Notes: generated by a model not told the origin, from the sequence alone. DNA of 64,000 nucleotides from Eriocheir sinensis (GCF_024679095.1 NC_066518.1:10263583-10327582); one strand, 5' to 3'; shown: positions 33,366 through 47,619, numbered from the stretch's first letter. A program made the numbers and translations.

Positions 33366-33603
33366 ACACTATCTATCTCAAAGCAAACAATAAAGGGGCA
33401 AGACGCCCCTAAGAAGAGTAATCGGGCCGCAATGAAGCCGCTTCCCACAGATAAGAGTTCTCGCACCTCGCTGAGTGATCGAGTATGACGTGGATGGTCC
33501 TCATTAGGCGAGCCCTCAGCGGTCTGACGGCGTGCCAAGAAAACAAACTGGGCGGCGAGAGCTTTGTATCAAACCTCCCCTCTCGTTCACGCCACCAAAG
33601 GGA

Positions 33604-33806
33604 TACGGGCCATATTTTCAAACATTTCGGCGGCCGAGTCACATATTTAACAAGGCGTTTGGGTCATGTCCTTATGGCCCTGGTGGTAGTTTGACCCTTC
33701 TTCTGTAGCATGAACCTAAGAAATTACTCATTACAACCCGACTCATCTCCTTTTCGGCCTTTGGAAATAGTTGATGTGAGAGCCGAGAACGTCTGACAAT
33801 ACCGAT
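33604..33806 (+). repeat. Repeat family B, copy 2 (diverged)
   Basis: Contains GGGCCATATTTTCAAACATT and GGCCCTGGTGGTAGTTTGAC words. Its 3' block (CATCTCCTTTTCGGCCTTTG, GAAATAGTTGATGTGAGAGC, CGAGAACGTCT) aligns with the right part of copy 1 at roughly three-quarters identity by eye. It ends directly at the (CA)n tract that precedes LINE-B copy 2. Confidence 0.6.
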
Positions 33807-33822
33807 CACACACACACACACA

Positions 33823-33917
<95 letters not shown>
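33807..33917. repeat. (CA)n tract flanking the 5' end of LINE-B copy 2
   Basis: CA array of about 110 bp with one TA interruption. The LINE begins at its right edge with an ACACG microhomology. Confidence 0.98.
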
Positions 33918-34676
<759 letters not shown>

Positions 34677-35205
34677 CAGGGGTAAGTTTTGGGGGGATGT
34701 GTGTGTGTGTGTGTGTCCGCATATTTCCATCGAATTATCGCGCGAGACAGACTGAAAAACGGATATGCACGAGTTTCGAACGGATTCAGAAGGGCTCCGG
34801 GGCCTTGAGCGGGGGACCTGAGGCTTTCCACGGAGGGTTTGGGAGGCTCTAAAAAGGGGTTGGAAAGCTTTACAGGGAGATTTCAACCCCACGCACCCAA
34901 TCTCATTCCGCTGATAAGGATACATTCTCTTATACAATCTCTACCACGAATAAGAACTTTGCTTAACTACTTCATGCAGTGGGTATTTGATAGGCAATGA
35001 ATGTGATGTCAACTGAGAAGGGAGAGAAAGCCTCCAGTCCAATATATGAAGGCAAATATTCCAAAGTTTCTCTCTCGGTCACAAAGACTTTCCTCCTCCA
35101 CTAGAGAGAGAGAGAAAGACATAAGCAAATAGAAGGTTATTAATTCATGAAGGACTCAATCGGTGCGTCGCTCCCCTTCAGTTCCCTTGGCGTGTGAGTC
35201 CCGTG
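34677..35205. other. Unassigned stretch
   Basis: A short (GT)n at 34697-34716, otherwise unique-looking. No gene. Confidence 0.5.
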
Positions 35206-35260
35206 GGAGGAGGAGGAGGAGGAGGAGGAGGAGGAGGAGGAGGAGGAGGAGGAGGAGGAG
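35206..35260. repeat. (GGA)n triplet array
   Basis: Pure GGA array of about 55 bp. Confidence 0.97.
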
Positions 35261-35346
35261 AACAGTGGAGAGCTTCTATTGAGTTGAATCAAAGGAGCGA
35301 ACAATGATGGATAACCGAGAGTGAGGAATAGGAGAGGAAATAGGAA

Positions 35347-35350
<4 letters not shown>

Positions 35351-35409
<59 letters not shown>
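35351..35409. repeat. (CT)n microsatellite
   Basis: Pure CT array of about 59 bp. Confidence 0.98.
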
Positions 35410-35412
<3 letters not shown>

Positions 35413-35498
35413 CAGACAGACACACACAGCAGTTTTTAAAGGATTTTTCTCCTTTAAAAATCCGAAGGGGCGAAATCTCCCCATCGCACCATCCCCTT

Positions 35499-35501
<3 letters not shown>

Positions 35502-35568
<67 letters not shown>
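35502..35568. repeat. (CA)n microsatellite
   Basis: Pure CA array of about 67 bp. Confidence 0.98.
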
Positions 35569-35569
<1 letters not shown>

Positions 35570-35571
<2 letters not shown>

Positions 35572-36435
35572 GAAAGGCGTCTCCCGTGGTTCTTCTGTTT
35601 CCGGACGAGTCTTTGATGGGCCGATCTTGTTGGGGCGCAGATGAACACGAAGGGGCGAGGAAGGAGCGTGATGGGAAACAGCGGGAAGAGATAAGGGGAG
35701 AGAGGGAGAGAGAGGAAGGAAGAGGATAACCTACTCTTAGCGGGCTTTGGAGAGTGGGTCTGTCATCCTCAACGGGGACATACGGGAGGGGATTCGATAC
35801 TCTGTTCACCCCTCTCCCCCCCCCGAGTCCTCTATTCCTCATAAGTCATAAGTACTCCCTTGTAAGTCCCCTCCGCCCCCCACCCCGAACCATCCTTTCC
35901 GCAATCACCCTTCCACCCTAAACAACTGAAACTCTTGATTTAGTTACACTAGCTAAGAATTACAGCTACTTAAGAGGTTCAGATCATATGCAGGTAATAG
36001 ACTCTGACTACATTACACTGAGATATCAACGACTTAACACGTGGTTACTCTGTTAAATCAGTAATTATTTAAAGACACTTATTACTAAAAACATGAATAT
36101 CTCTCTTATTGTCACGTTTTAATCCCCACGTCCATTGTCATAATGTATTTTGGTGAAGTGCGTGCACAAGCGATGCTTCAAACTCGTGCTGAACGAATGT
36201 TTCAACTAAAACAGCAAATGTATTCGTCGCATGCCTACGCCTGGCCGCCGCCCCATTGTTAGGAGCTACGCCAGCGGCCTAAGCAAACATATCAGTGAAG
36301 CTAGAGCCATTGCCACGCCGATGAGGAGTAAGAGTAAGCTTCCGCGTTCTGAGACTAAGCTCCTGGTTGTAGTGAGACTAAGTTTCTGTTCGAGATAGTG
36401 TATGGCCTCTTCCTGCTCCTATTCGTATTCCTATT
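35570..36435. other. Unassigned stretch
   Basis: Mixed composition. An AT-rich middle and a more GC-rich part at 36230-36320 show no recognisable gene. Confidence 0.5.
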
Positions 36436-36528
36436 CCTATTCCTCCTCCTCCTCCTCCTCTTCCTCCACTTCCTCCTCTTCCTCCTCTTCCTCCTCTTCC
36501 TCCTCCTCCTCCTCCTCCTCCTCCTCCC
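36436..36528. repeat. (CTC)n triplet array
   Basis: Imperfect CTC/TTC triplets. The reverse strand reads as Gly/Arg-rich. Confidence 0.95.
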
Positions 36529-36779
36529 AACTCCTCTGACTTCGGAAAACGTACCTCAACGCAAGCTACAGGTGCGCCACGATCGATAATATTGATTGCC
36601 AAGATGTATAACCATGAGGCTGCTCCGTGACTCCTTAATCAATGCGACTGAACACCACATCAGCATCAAAGGGCAAGCCAGTAATAATAACGATGGTGAT
36701 AATGATAATACGAGGATGAATACAATGACGCCAAACAAGGAATTCGCAGGAGCATCTTTAAAGGGGAAACAATATTGCC

Positions 36780-37080
36780 ACCATTTTCAGCGGACCCTCC
36801 CTTCCTCTCTCCCTCTCCCTCTCTCCCTCCGACTCTCTCTCAGCCCTCTCCCGCTTCTTTCCTGCTGATGCTTGCTAATGACAGAGATAATTCCACCTCC
36901 TCATCTTCCTCTTCTTCCTCCTCTTTTCCTCTTCCTCCTCCTCCTCCTCATGTTTCTCGTGCTCGTCGCAGTCCTCGTCCTCGTCCTCCTCCTTTTCCAA
37001 AATCCTCCATTCTTCCTCTTCTTTTTCTTCTTCTTCTCTCCTCGCCCTCCTCCTTCTCCTCCTCCTCTTCCTCCTCTGAG
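36780..37080. repeat. Pyrimidine-rich low complexity
   Basis: CTC/TTC/CTT-rich strand of about 300 bp with short GTCCTCGTC repeats at 36965-36985. Confidence 0.85.
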
Positions 37081-37202
37081 TTGCAACCACTGGCGGGCGG
37101 AACACCTAAATCAAGGCTTATGGAAACACGGGTCCGATTTTAGGTTTATATCCAAGGTTCGAAATCTTCTCATAAAGGATTAAATTCAACTATTGGGTGG
37201 AT

Positions 37203-37203
<1 letters not shown>

Positions 37204-37247
<44 letters not shown>

Positions 37248-37250
37248 GTG

Positions 37251-37305
<55 letters not shown>
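37204..37305. repeat. Adjacent (CT)n and (CA)n arrays
   Basis: CT array at 37204-37244 and CA array at 37254-37304, separated by ATGTGTTA. Confidence 0.98.
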
Positions 37306-37307
<2 letters not shown>

Positions 37308-37615
37308 GTTGCACACAAACTTTGGATTTATGTGACGTTAGCAACCTGTCTCTTTGTGTGTGTATATGTGCGTCTGTGTCTGTGTCTGGGTCTGTATGTC
37401 TGGCTGCCTGTCTGTTAATCAGAAGGAGATCTGCTGACGATGATTTACGGGACTTGTGTGTGTTACCTGTCCGGTTCTCTTAATTACAGGAACTACGGTA
37501 CGATCTTGCTAGGTGTGCGGCTTCTACCTGGAATTCCAAACGCAATCTTCTGCCCACTGAAAGGAACCTAAGGAAAGCGAGGCACCAAAGTTGTTATAGA
37601 TCGGACGGACCTTCA

Positions 37616-38155
<540 letters not shown>

Positions 38156-38159
38156 CCTT

Positions 38160-38935
38160 GATCCCGCTCTTTCATCCTCCCACGTCAAGTCCTTCAGCTA
38201 TTTTCTTTAACATTCTCTTCCTGCTCTGCCTCCTCCTCTTCCCATTCTTCCGTAATTTTTTTTCTCTTCCTCTGCCTCCTTCTACGCCTCCTCCTTCCCT
38301 CCCTCGTGTTGGTTCTTGTCCACCAGATTTTTATTTCTCATTTTATTTCCTTTCAGTAATCTCCCTCCTTCTCTTCCTCTCGTCATCCTTTTGCCCTTAT
38401 GCTTTATGTTCCAACTTTTTTTCCCTTCTCTAATCTCCTTCCTTCTCTTCCTCCGTCTCCTTTTCCTTTCGTCTTTCTCCATCTCCGTTTCCTCCGTTTC
38501 CTCCTCCCCCTCCTGCTCCTGCCCCTTCTTTTCCTCTCGTCATCCTTTTGCCCTTATGCTTTATGTCCCTACTTTTTTTTCCTTTTTCTCCAGTCCTCTT
38601 CCTCATCTACACTCATTTTCTTAATCCTTTCCCTCCTTTCCCTCTTCCTCTTTTCCTTATCCACGTCCACTCTCTGCTTGCGTCTTCATCGTCTTCGTCT
38701 TCATTTTCTAACCTTTTTTTCTTTCTGCTCCAGTCTTCCACATCATCACTTTCCTTCCTTTTCCTCCTCTTTCCACTTTCTTCACTATCACTCTCTGCTT
38801 GTCCTCTTACTCCTCCTCCATTTCCTCCTCTTTTTCTTCATCAACTATCACTCTATGCCTGTCCTTTTTCACTTCCTCCTTTGCGTCCACTTTCTGTTTG
38901 CCTTCTTACATGTCCTCCTCATCATCATCCTCTTT
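38160..38935. repeat. Pyrimidine-rich domain with tandem words
   Basis: C/T-rich for about 780 bp. CTCGTCATCCTTTTGCCCTT, followed by ATGCTTTATGT, recurs about 155 bp apart (38381 and 38537). CACTCT(C/A)TGC(T/C)TG words recur downstream. Minus-strand frames are Lys/Arg/Glu-rich and plus-strand frames Phe/Ser/Leu-rich. Confidence 0.75.
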
Positions 38936-39194
38936 ACCATGTCCCGACGGAGCGCCCAAAAGTGAGAGCCATCTAGGACGCCTCATCTGGCCCGCGTGAC
39001 TTACTGGGGCGTGGCAACCGGCGAAGAACGTGTCTGTGTGCGTGTGTGCGTGTGTGTCAAGGGGTCGAGTCCCGGAGAGGTGAGGGCATACGAGTACTTC
39101 ACTTTGTGCCGCCTATTAACGAAGAAAGATGATGAAAGAGGGAGGTAAGGGAGGAGCTTTGAAGGGGCAGAGCCATCATGTTGGGACGGAAGAG

Positions 39195-39296
39195 AGAGGG
39201 GAGGGAAGGGAAGGGAAGGGAAGGGAAAGGAAGGGAAAGGAAAGGGAAGGGAAGGGAAGGGAAGGGAAGGGAAGGGAAGGGAAGGGAAGGGAAGGA
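39195..39296. repeat. (GGGAA)n pentanucleotide array
   Basis: About 100 bp with a few AAAGG variants. Confidence 0.96.
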
Positions 39297-39417
39297 GGGG
39301 AAGGGGTAATAAAGAGGCCAGAAGAAATTTGAGAGATGTGGTGAAGTACGAAGTAAGCTAGAAGGAAGAATGGGCTTAGATATAGATAGATAAATAGATA
39401 GATAGAAAGATAAAGAG

Positions 39418-39593
<176 letters not shown>

Positions 39594-39744
39594 CACATAT
39601 ATGACAATGAAAAAAGATCGAAAGGGACATAATTTCTCACTTTATGGACAGACCGTCGTGTTGGGTTTGTTACGTAATGTATCACGTGTACAAATATATT
39701 ATGCTGATGTGATATAGTACACGTGTAGGGAAGGGAACTACACA

Positions 39745-39749
39745 AACGC

Positions 39750-39809
<60 letters not shown>
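39745..39809. repeat. (CA)n microsatellite with GC interruptions
   Basis: CA array interrupted by CG twice. Confidence 0.97.
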
Positions 39810-40515
39810 GACCCCCCTCCTCCCTCTCCCCCTCCTCAAACGCCCACCTACTCACCCCCCCCACACACACACCGTCCTGTCTCTTAAACATGTAATTTTT
39901 TTCCACATCACAAAGAAAGAAAAAAAATATATGTTCCCTTTCCAAATTTTCTTATGCTAACGACCTTTCCATTCCTCTTACACCTTCTCATCTAAACACA
40001 ATATTTTTCCACAACCTAATCCAAATGAGAAGAGAAAAATGTTCCCTTTCTAAATTTCCTCACTCGGTAGACTTTTCGATTCCTCCTGCATTTCGTCCTT
40101 TAAACACGTAATACTTTTCTATATTCTGTGAAAAAATAATCCCTTCCTATTTTTACGGACTAACTTATTTCACTTTTCTACTTATTCACTTATGCTATAC
40201 TTATTCACTACCTATTTCCGTATTCTACTGAGCTTTCGATTCCTCTTACATCACCATTTTTTATCTCTCCCTCTCATTTGCCAACGTAGAGTTAAAAGGT
40301 TTGCTTCCTCCCATCCCTCGCACGCTCCCATCTGTCTCGCGGCTTTGCTTTATCCAACACATAGATGAGCCATTAATTTCCCTCTGTGCCCCTAAATTTC
40401 CCGACCCTTCGACAAAGACACATGTTCCTCTTTATCTCTATTTACATGTATCCTTCTATCCTATTCGTCTCACTCCTCCGCTGTCGGAATTGCAGCTTAT
40501 ATTCTATCCCTCCTA

Positions 40516-40556
<41 letters not shown>

Positions 40557-41590
40557 TCTCTACTACGTAACATATCCCCATAGCGTGACCATCCCAGCGA
40601 CCCTCCGCCCCTCCTCATTACCCTTCCCTGAAAATTACTACACGTGATTTTTACATTTTTTTTCTATTTTTCACAATTTTTTTCTATATATTTTTTAAAG
40701 GATGCGACAAATTTCAGAAGCAGACTTACGTACACAAAAAAGATGCACTACAATCAGTCCCTTCCTTCTTTCCCTTTTGAGATACAGAATTAACTAAATA
40801 ACTACCTAACTAAACTACCTCAAAGTCAATGATATAGTAACGTTGAAAGACAGTATATAACCTCAACAATTCATCAGTACCCGGTTTATGGAAAGTCTGA
40901 AAATATTGTTATCAGCATATCCGGTAGCTTGAAGGTCAGTGACGGCCTCCGATCGTATGACCCAAGAATATAAAAACACAAACATCGGGGTTAAGTGACG
41001 GCCCAGAATGTGCCTCGCGTGACCGACTCGTAATATGTGTGTTCAGTGTACTTATGTGAACGCCAGCGAGCGTTTTCCTTCTCATATGTCCACCAGGTTT
41101 CTTTCCAAGGGTCAATCTGCCGCCCAACGAACAGGGGAAAGGGGATAAGAGGGCAGAGGCATTACACAACAAGTTTCTGGGTTAGTGTGTGAAAAGTGAA
41201 ACTCTTATCATCAACGCAATTTAGGAGAAGGTGAAGCCTGAGTTTGTTTTTATATCTGTGAATTGAGAGATACAGATGGAAAGAAAGATAGATAGAAAGA
41301 TAGACAGAAATGAAGATAGACGGATAGAGAGATAGTATGCGTTTATGTGCAGAAATATCAAGGTGAGTGAAGGTGTGTGACTGTGCAGCAAAAAAGTCGA
41401 GAAAAAAAGTTGCACGAGTGGCTGAGGAAAAGTGGCGTTGCTAATTAAGTCACCTGCCTTACCTGGCCACTTCCATGCGACCCTCTTCGTGTTGCCGACA
41501 TTATTTTTTCCTCCTTCATGCGGCACAAACAACACACCAACACATTCCGTCTATTTTTTCCTATTTTCGTCTTTTTATTTTAGAAGGCAA
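39810..41590. other. Unassigned stretch
   Basis: AT-rich at 39890-40260 with repeated (T/C)TCCCTTTC and ACTTTTC(G/T)ATTCCTC words suggesting a decayed minisatellite. C/T-rich with a short (CT)n at 40518-40548. Unique-looking from 40750 to 41580. No gene recognised. Confidence 0.5.
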
Positions 41591-41594
41591 CCGA

Positions 41595-42260
41595 GACTTC
41601 ATGTAATGTTAAGACCATGGAGAAAGTAACCGGCATATCCACAGCACAACGTCCTCTGAAATACAGCCAGGAAGCAACGAGGAGATAAAAACACACTGGC
41701 ACATAATGGAGTTTCCTTTCTCTTACCCTGTAGCAACCGAATGAGCCCACCGAGAAAGTAACCATAATTTCTACCCCATAACGACCCCAACCCCACAAGA
41801 AAGAACAAGCAGCAGCGAGGTGACAACACGCTGGCACACTATGTAGTTTCCTTTCTCTTTACCAACAATCTACCGAGAACTCGCATGATGTCAGGACCAA
41901 CGGAGAGGTAACCGTTCATTATTCCTCCCACACAACATCGCCCCAAAATGAACAAAAAGCAGAGATAGCATACTAAGCCGCCAATCAACTGAGGTCTCGT
42001 ACGATTTTTGACCCATCGAGAAAATAGCAATCATCCTCTAAAAATAAACAAGAAGGAGCAGGAGTAGCGGGCTTTTTTTTTTTTTTTCATTTATTACCTT
42101 TTTTTATGCCCTTGAACTGACTCCTCTGCTATGAAAAAAAAAAAAAAGAAAGAGCCCACGGAGTCGTTCTCTTTTTTCCTTCAATCGGGACTCCATACGA
42201 TCTTACTACCAACGAAGGCAAGTCATCCTTTCTGCCGCATAACGTTCCCTAAATATAAAA
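41595..42260. repeat. Diverged tandem array, about 130-150 bp units
   Basis: Blocks containing GAGAAAGTAACC (41619, 41752), GAGAGGTAACC (about 41901) and GAGAAAATAGCAAT (about 42018) recur, each preceded by a GA(C/T)(T/C)(T/C)(C/T)(A/G)T-type word and followed by a run ending in GAACAA or AAACAAG. TGGAGTTTCCTTTCTCTTAC and TGTAGTTTCCTTTCTCTTTA mark two units. A SINE-A fragment interrupts the array. Confidence 0.6.
42054..42147 (+). mobile_element. SINE-A, 5'-truncated copy
   Basis: Starts AGGAGCAGGAGTAGCGGGC, continues through a T-run, TTATGCCCTTGAACTGACTC, CTCTGCTATG and an A-tail of about 14. It is inserted in the tandem array at 41595-42260. Confidence 0.82.
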
Positions 42261-42385
42261 AAAAGCAACATATTAAAGAAAGACAGGCACGTAAAAGAAC
42301 CCTTCCCCCCTAAACAGTAACACGTACACACACATAAAGAATACCAATAGCCCATTACTGTCCATGTGATACCCAAGATGATCCG

Positions 42386-42493
<108 letters not shown>

Positions 42494-42536
42494 ATCGGGG
42501 GCTCTGTACACACACCCACATCTCCCCCCTTCCAGG

Positions 42537-42537
<1 letters not shown>

Positions 42538-42586
<49 letters not shown>
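42538..42586. repeat. (CA)n microsatellite
   Basis: CA array of about 48 bp, inverted relative to the neighbouring (GT)n, so the pair forms a potential hairpin with a loop of about 46 bp. Confidence 0.98.
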
Positions 42587-42587
<1 letters not shown>

Positions 42588-42730
42588 GCCCTCTTGTGGT
42601 CACTGTAATAGGAATAATTTCGCAGTCATGACTCACTCCTCTTCCTTCCTCTTCCATCCTCACCTCCTCCTCCTTGTCCTGCTAGTTCTCCTTTCCTAAT
42701 ATAAAGATTGTCTAGAGGGTGTCTCGGTGT

Positions 42731-42903
42731 CCTCCTCCTCCTCCTCCTCTTCCACTCCTCCTCCTCCTCCTCCTCCTCCTCCTCCTCCTCCTCCTCCTCC
42801 TCCTCCTCCTCTTCCTCGTCCTCTTCCTCTTCCTCTTCCTCTTCCTCTTCCTCTTCCTCCTCCTCCTCCTCCTCCTCCTCCTCCTCCTCGCCGTCCTCCT
42901 CCT
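42731..42903. repeat. (CTC)n / (CTCTTC)n array
   Basis: About 170 bp of CTC triplets with an internal block of CTCTTC hexamers. It yields Ser-, Leu- or Pro-homopolymer frames and a Arg-rich reverse frame. Confidence 0.97.
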
Positions 42904-43189
42904 CAGGTGTCTCGTCTGCACAGGTAAGAGGAGGACGCTGCTCACCTTAATTAAAACCAAGACTGAAATGACAGGTGATGATGATGACGACAATAATAAC
43001 AGCCAAAAACACCCTAACAGCAAAACTAAGAGGAACAGCAATAACAAAACCCACGACAACAACAATGACAAAAAGAAACACAAACAAAAGGTCCTCCCAG
43101 AAACGAATCATAGCCCTCAGTGTCCCTAGAGATGGCGACGCGCATACGTGTCTTTTCTGAGGGGAAATGAATATATCCTGCAGGCGGTA

Positions 43190-43264
43190 AAGGTGGGGGG
43201 AGGAGGAGGAGGAGGGAGGAGGAGGAGGCGAAGAAAGAAAGATGTATAGAACGGGAGAGAGAGA

Positions 43265-43300
<36 letters not shown>

Positions 43301-43860
43301 GGGTTCGGAAAAGGAGGAAAGGGAGGCAAAGGGTAGAGGGGGAGAGAACTAGGTAACAAGATAGGGAAGAAAAATGACAGGGAAAATAAATGAATAACGA
43401 GGGCTGAGAATAGACAAATGGAGAAGAAAATGGGAGGAGAAAATTGGGAGGGAAGAGAATGGAACAGGAGGGGGAGGAGGAACAAATAGTAGGGAAGAAA
43501 GAGGAGGGCGTAAAGGAGACGAGGAGGAAGAAAGAGGAACAAAGAGGAATAAGAAAAGAGAAGGTTGTTAGTTAAGAGAACAAAACAGGAGGAGGAACAT
43601 ATAAGAAAGAGTAGGGCAAACAGGGAAGGGATAGAAAGAATAGGATAAGATAGATAGGGAAAGGAAAACGAGGAAGAAAGAGAAGAAACAACGGGGTAAA
43701 AAAAAAGATGAGAAGACTGGAAAGGAGGAACACGTAAGAAAGGGTAGGAGATATACAGAAGGGAAGGAAAGCGAAGGATAAGAGAAATAGGGAAAGGGAG
43801 ACGAGGGTGAAAGAGAGGGGCGAAGGGGTAGCGGTGGTGGTGGTGGTGGTAGTGGTCTCC
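43190..43860. repeat. Purine-rich domain with a (GT)n array
   Basis: A/G-rich for about 670 bp. It contains (GT)n at 43267-43298 and repeated GGAGGAACA(C/T)(A/G)TAAGAAAG words (about 43591 and 43724), about 133 bp apart. Confidence 0.75.
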
Positions 43861-44102
43861 CTAACAATGAACGCTATTTCGTGAGACAGTGGACGCGCCC
43901 TTTTGTTTGCCTTGCCGCTGGGTACTCGTGGAGGGGCTGGGGAGAGGCGAGGGGCGAAGGGAAGGGACGAAGGGAGGAAAGGGAAAGGAAGTGGAGGGGG
44001 TTGGTGGTGTGACGTCACGCGAGGGAGCGGAGACAATGGAGGTACTAAAGTCTGCACGGCGCTACAACGAGTGCCGGCGGTGCTTCATTATTAGCTTCCG
44101 AT

Positions 44103-44345
44103 ATGGTGATGGCGGTGGCGGTGGTGGTGGTGGTGGTGGTGGTGATGGTGGTGGTGGTGGTGGTGGTGGTGGTGGTGGTGACAGTGGTGGTGGTACTTGC
44201 TTTCTTTTTTTTTCTTTGCTATTCATTTCTTCTAACTTATCCGATACGGTGGTGGTGGTGGTGGTGGTGATGGTGGTACTCGCTTTTGTTTTTTTTCTTT
44301 CCTATTCATTTCTTCTAACTTATCGATACGCCACATTCCATTTAT
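44103..44345. repeat. (GTG)n arrays in an 84-bp duplication
   Basis: A (GTG)n array of about 80 bp is followed by TTTCTTTGCTATTCATTTCT and TCTAACTTATCCGATACG, a second (GTG)n and a repeat of the same words about 84 bp later. The Gly-rich frame starting upstream is repeat-derived. Confidence 0.9.
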
Positions 44346-45980
44346 CGCCGTATTATCATCTTTTTTTCTTTCATTTTTCTTTTTTCTTTCACTTCTCATC
44401 TTCTCATTTCCTGTTGTTGTTTTTTTCGTTTCCTTTTCTGTTGTGAATCGCCACGTCACTGACTTCACTTGACGACGAAAAACCAGGAAGTAAAAACAAA
44501 TAAATATGACACTCGGGTAATCTTTTTTTCTTCTGTACCAGCAAATATGACACGAGCAATCATTTTTATGCACATTTTTCACCTTTTGCCTGTTCGGGTA
44601 ACTAAAAAATAAATGACAAAACAGGTAAGCCGATAATTACACTCCAGAATTACACACATGAGTACGTAGAAAAGATACAGGTGCGGAACAGAGGAAAGGA
44701 GAACCAGGAGGAGGAGGAGGAGGAGGAAAAAGGGGACAAGGAGGGGGAGGACCAGGTGGCGAGTGAGAAGAAAGAGGAGGTGGAGAAATAGGAGGTAAAG
44801 GTGGAGGTGAAATCACGAACAACATTACATATTATACTCCATTAAATCGTCTCCAAGAAGTATAGACAAAGGTTTGGTTATGCAGTGTAGCGAGTCAAGG
44901 CGTTGGGTGATGAGTCCTGACCTCTCCCTTCCGTGGGTATTCGTGGCTCCAGGGAGGTGTGGTTTATTAGCCTCTTCAATGTCGCGTGCACGGAGCTCCT
45001 CGCCGCTTCCCTCCCTAGACAGTGACACGTTACCTTATCGATCCGTGGCACATTTTAGATACTCTTCCTTACGTTATTTAAGGCATAGTCGTCACTTTGC
45101 TCGCACCGTCCCAATTAGTACTCATGTCAGGAAAAAGTGACCATGTAGAATCAAGCTGAGATATAAAAACTGAATTATGGATAAAGAGTTAAATTGTCAA
45201 GCTTTTTTTTTGCTAATATATTTTGTCTTATACCTCGTCTTAACTTTATAGAGGAATATGAATTGTAAAGGCGTGTAAGAATAAGCGAAAAGGATGTGTA
45301 CTGTATTTTGTTCTATCTGTATATGAAATGAAACAAAAATAATTAGAATCTCCCTTTCTCAAGACTTGAAACAGACCCACAACACACACGTAACTTTATT
45401 CCAGCTCTATTTCCTGTCAGGGTAACTCGTCCATTAACAAGTACGAAGGACATCCGGCTCTGGCAAACTTGAGGACCAGTCTTAAGAGTCCAGTCCGCGT
45501 ACAGTAACTTAACAACGGTCTCGGGGCTTCCTGTGTGCGAGGCGTCATCTCAAAAGGAATGCCACAACTATTTTCTCTGTATATGTATGTAATAAAATAA
45601 ACATTCAATATCCAGTAGCAGAGTCATCGACAATGACCCATATTCTATTTTAATAGCATAGTACGACTCTGCCGAAAATAATGAATGGGAAACAAAGCGG
45701 ACTAACAAAAAAAAGAAGTGCATCCTACAGGTTGGTACTTCCCGCGTCAGTGTGTGAAAAATGATAGCGGATTACTTGATGATGGAAAAAACGTCACTTT
45801 TGGGCGATTGATGATTAGTGATTTTCCTTTTTTTGTAGCGTAGCCAAAAATATGCAGACTATTTAAGATTATTTGGACAGTCTTAACTGATTCAGCATAC
45901 TAAACTTTAGGTAAGTACAATGCTGATCCTCAAAAGGGCAACAAAATGTTACAAACTATTTAATTTGATAATACTAACAT
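44346..45980. other. Unassigned stretch
   Basis: Mostly AT-rich and unique-looking. A (GGA)n patch lies at 44702-44730 and a GC-richer patch at 44900-45030. Minus-strand 44825-45028 is an open frame of 67 codons starting with ATG but with no recognised domain. Confidence 0.45.
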
Positions 45981-45984
45981 TAGC

Positions 45985-46130
45985 ACTAATAATAATAATC
46001 ATTATCATAATTATCATAATAGTTATAATAAAAGTAATAGTGATAGTAATTATGATTATTTTTAATAACAGTACTATCAGTAATATTGTTGTTATCAATG
46101 ATGATATTAGAGTATCTGAGGTAGTATAAC
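45985..46130. repeat. Degenerate AAT/ATC triplet tract
   Basis: Imperfect ATA/ATT/ATC triplets of about 140 bp, giving an Ile-rich frame. Confidence 0.9.
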
Positions 46131-46955
46131 AAGTAGCAATGAAAAACATAAAAGCACTTTCGTAACTATCATCATTCTACGTCATTAATAGACTCAGTCA
46201 TTAAAAAAAGTCCACACGAGAATATAATAAGAATGATTTGCAGCTGCAGACACCTGGACCGCAAGAATCTGGCTAGTGAGAAGGTGACGAGAGGCAGTTT
46301 ACGCAGAGAATGTAAACTGATGGTGTTCGGGGGCAGGTGAGTGTGTTCTGGCCGCCGGTACTGACTCAACTGTTTACGGGGTCCACGGCCACCTGCCCGC
46401 AGCCGCCGGACGTGTGGTCCCGTGCTTGAAAAGGCGAGGCGGGTACCGAAAGGCTTATGATTCATAGACTATGTACTCTGGTGAACTAATGAGATATACA
46501 GAAAAGTTGTTTGATGTTGATTAGACTACGAAAGAACAATAAATATTATATGTTGAGGTAATTGGTGGGCTGCTATTGGTATTAGTGGCATGTGATACTG
46601 AGAATGAAAAGGCTTATAAAGATGAAAAATCAAACTAGAGATGTAAACTCTAATTATGCGCTCAGTAATAAATATTGACGGATGAAAATAAAAACAAATA
46701 TTGGACCGATCCGTACATCATTAGTTTTGGTCTTTCAGTTTCCTTTTACAAAAGTATGTTTAGAAGAAGGGAAAAAAGAAAAAGCATTCTGGAAACAACG
46801 GCAGACACCATTAATGTTAATGAAATGCGTTGAACTAAAACCGTAGATTGTTTCAACCCTGAAAAAAAAAAAACATTACCAGTTTGTTTGAGTACTATAT
46901 TATCATGAACCAAAAGAAAACTCGAGCTGTGAAAGAAAACAAAAAATGACGTGGT
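46131..46955. other. Unassigned stretch with a GC-rich block
   Basis: 46240-46450 is GC-rich and contains a consensus-like donor, GGGGGCAGGTGAGT (donor at about 46336). The rest is AT-rich. No gene is defensible. Confidence 0.4.
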
Positions 46956-46959
46956 TCTC

Positions 46960-47410
46960 TTTATACATATTGACCCAAGAAACTGCCACGAAGAAAAGAA
47001 CTGGAAACACGAATGAAAATTCCCTTTGGCAACACCACGAAAAACAAAACGAACTCCAGTGTGGTTATGTTCTCTTAAAAATAATAATCCGGGATCTTTA
47101 ACTAACTCCTGTGTTGCTATGTCTCTTTACAAATAACAGCGGAACATAAAAAAATCATATTATCAGGTCCCTTTAAAAAACAATATAGAAACTCAAAGTA
47201 ACCCGCCCTAAATGAAAACCGACACGTGTGCCTTTGTCTAAATATTTGAGACGTTGTTCAGTTCCTTCAATAAAAACATGGGAGTCTAAGGCAATTCCAG
47301 TGCTGTTCCGTTCCCTTGAAAACAACACGTGGAGCTCTGAACTATCTACGACGCTGTTTTGTTCCTTCACTAACAACACGGGAACCTTAACCAACTCCAC
47401 TGTACTATTT
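46960..47410. repeat. Diverged minisatellite, about 60-70 bp unit
   Basis: Units approximate CCAGTGTTGTT(C/A)TGTTCCCTT, then a short A/C-rich AACAACACG segment, GG, and AACTC or GAGTCT. The best-preserved units lie at 47040-47130 and 47240-47410. A later unit has GTGCTGTTCCGTTCCCTTGA. Confidence 0.7.
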
Positions 47411-47434
47411 TTTTTCAGCTACACTTTTCCTCCT

Positions 47435-47436
47435 TT

Positions 47437-47484
<48 letters not shown>

Positions 47485-47486
47485 TC
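47435..47486. repeat. (TTTC)n microsatellite
   Basis: Tetranucleotide array of about 50 bp. Confidence 0.97.
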
Positions 47487-47619
47487 CTTCTCTGTTCCTA
47501 TCTTTCATTTTCAAGTTAGTAGGAGAGTGAAGGGCAGCGTGAGCCTTAAGATACGACACCACTGTAAACACAACATCTGTCTACCTCGATAATGTGTCAC
47601 GTTAAACTGAGAGAGGAAA

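Noticed and set aside
46240..46340. Internal exon ending at GGCAG|GTGAGT
   Set aside because: A 29-codon frame is open, but the acceptor lacks a polypyrimidine tract and the peptide is unrecognised.
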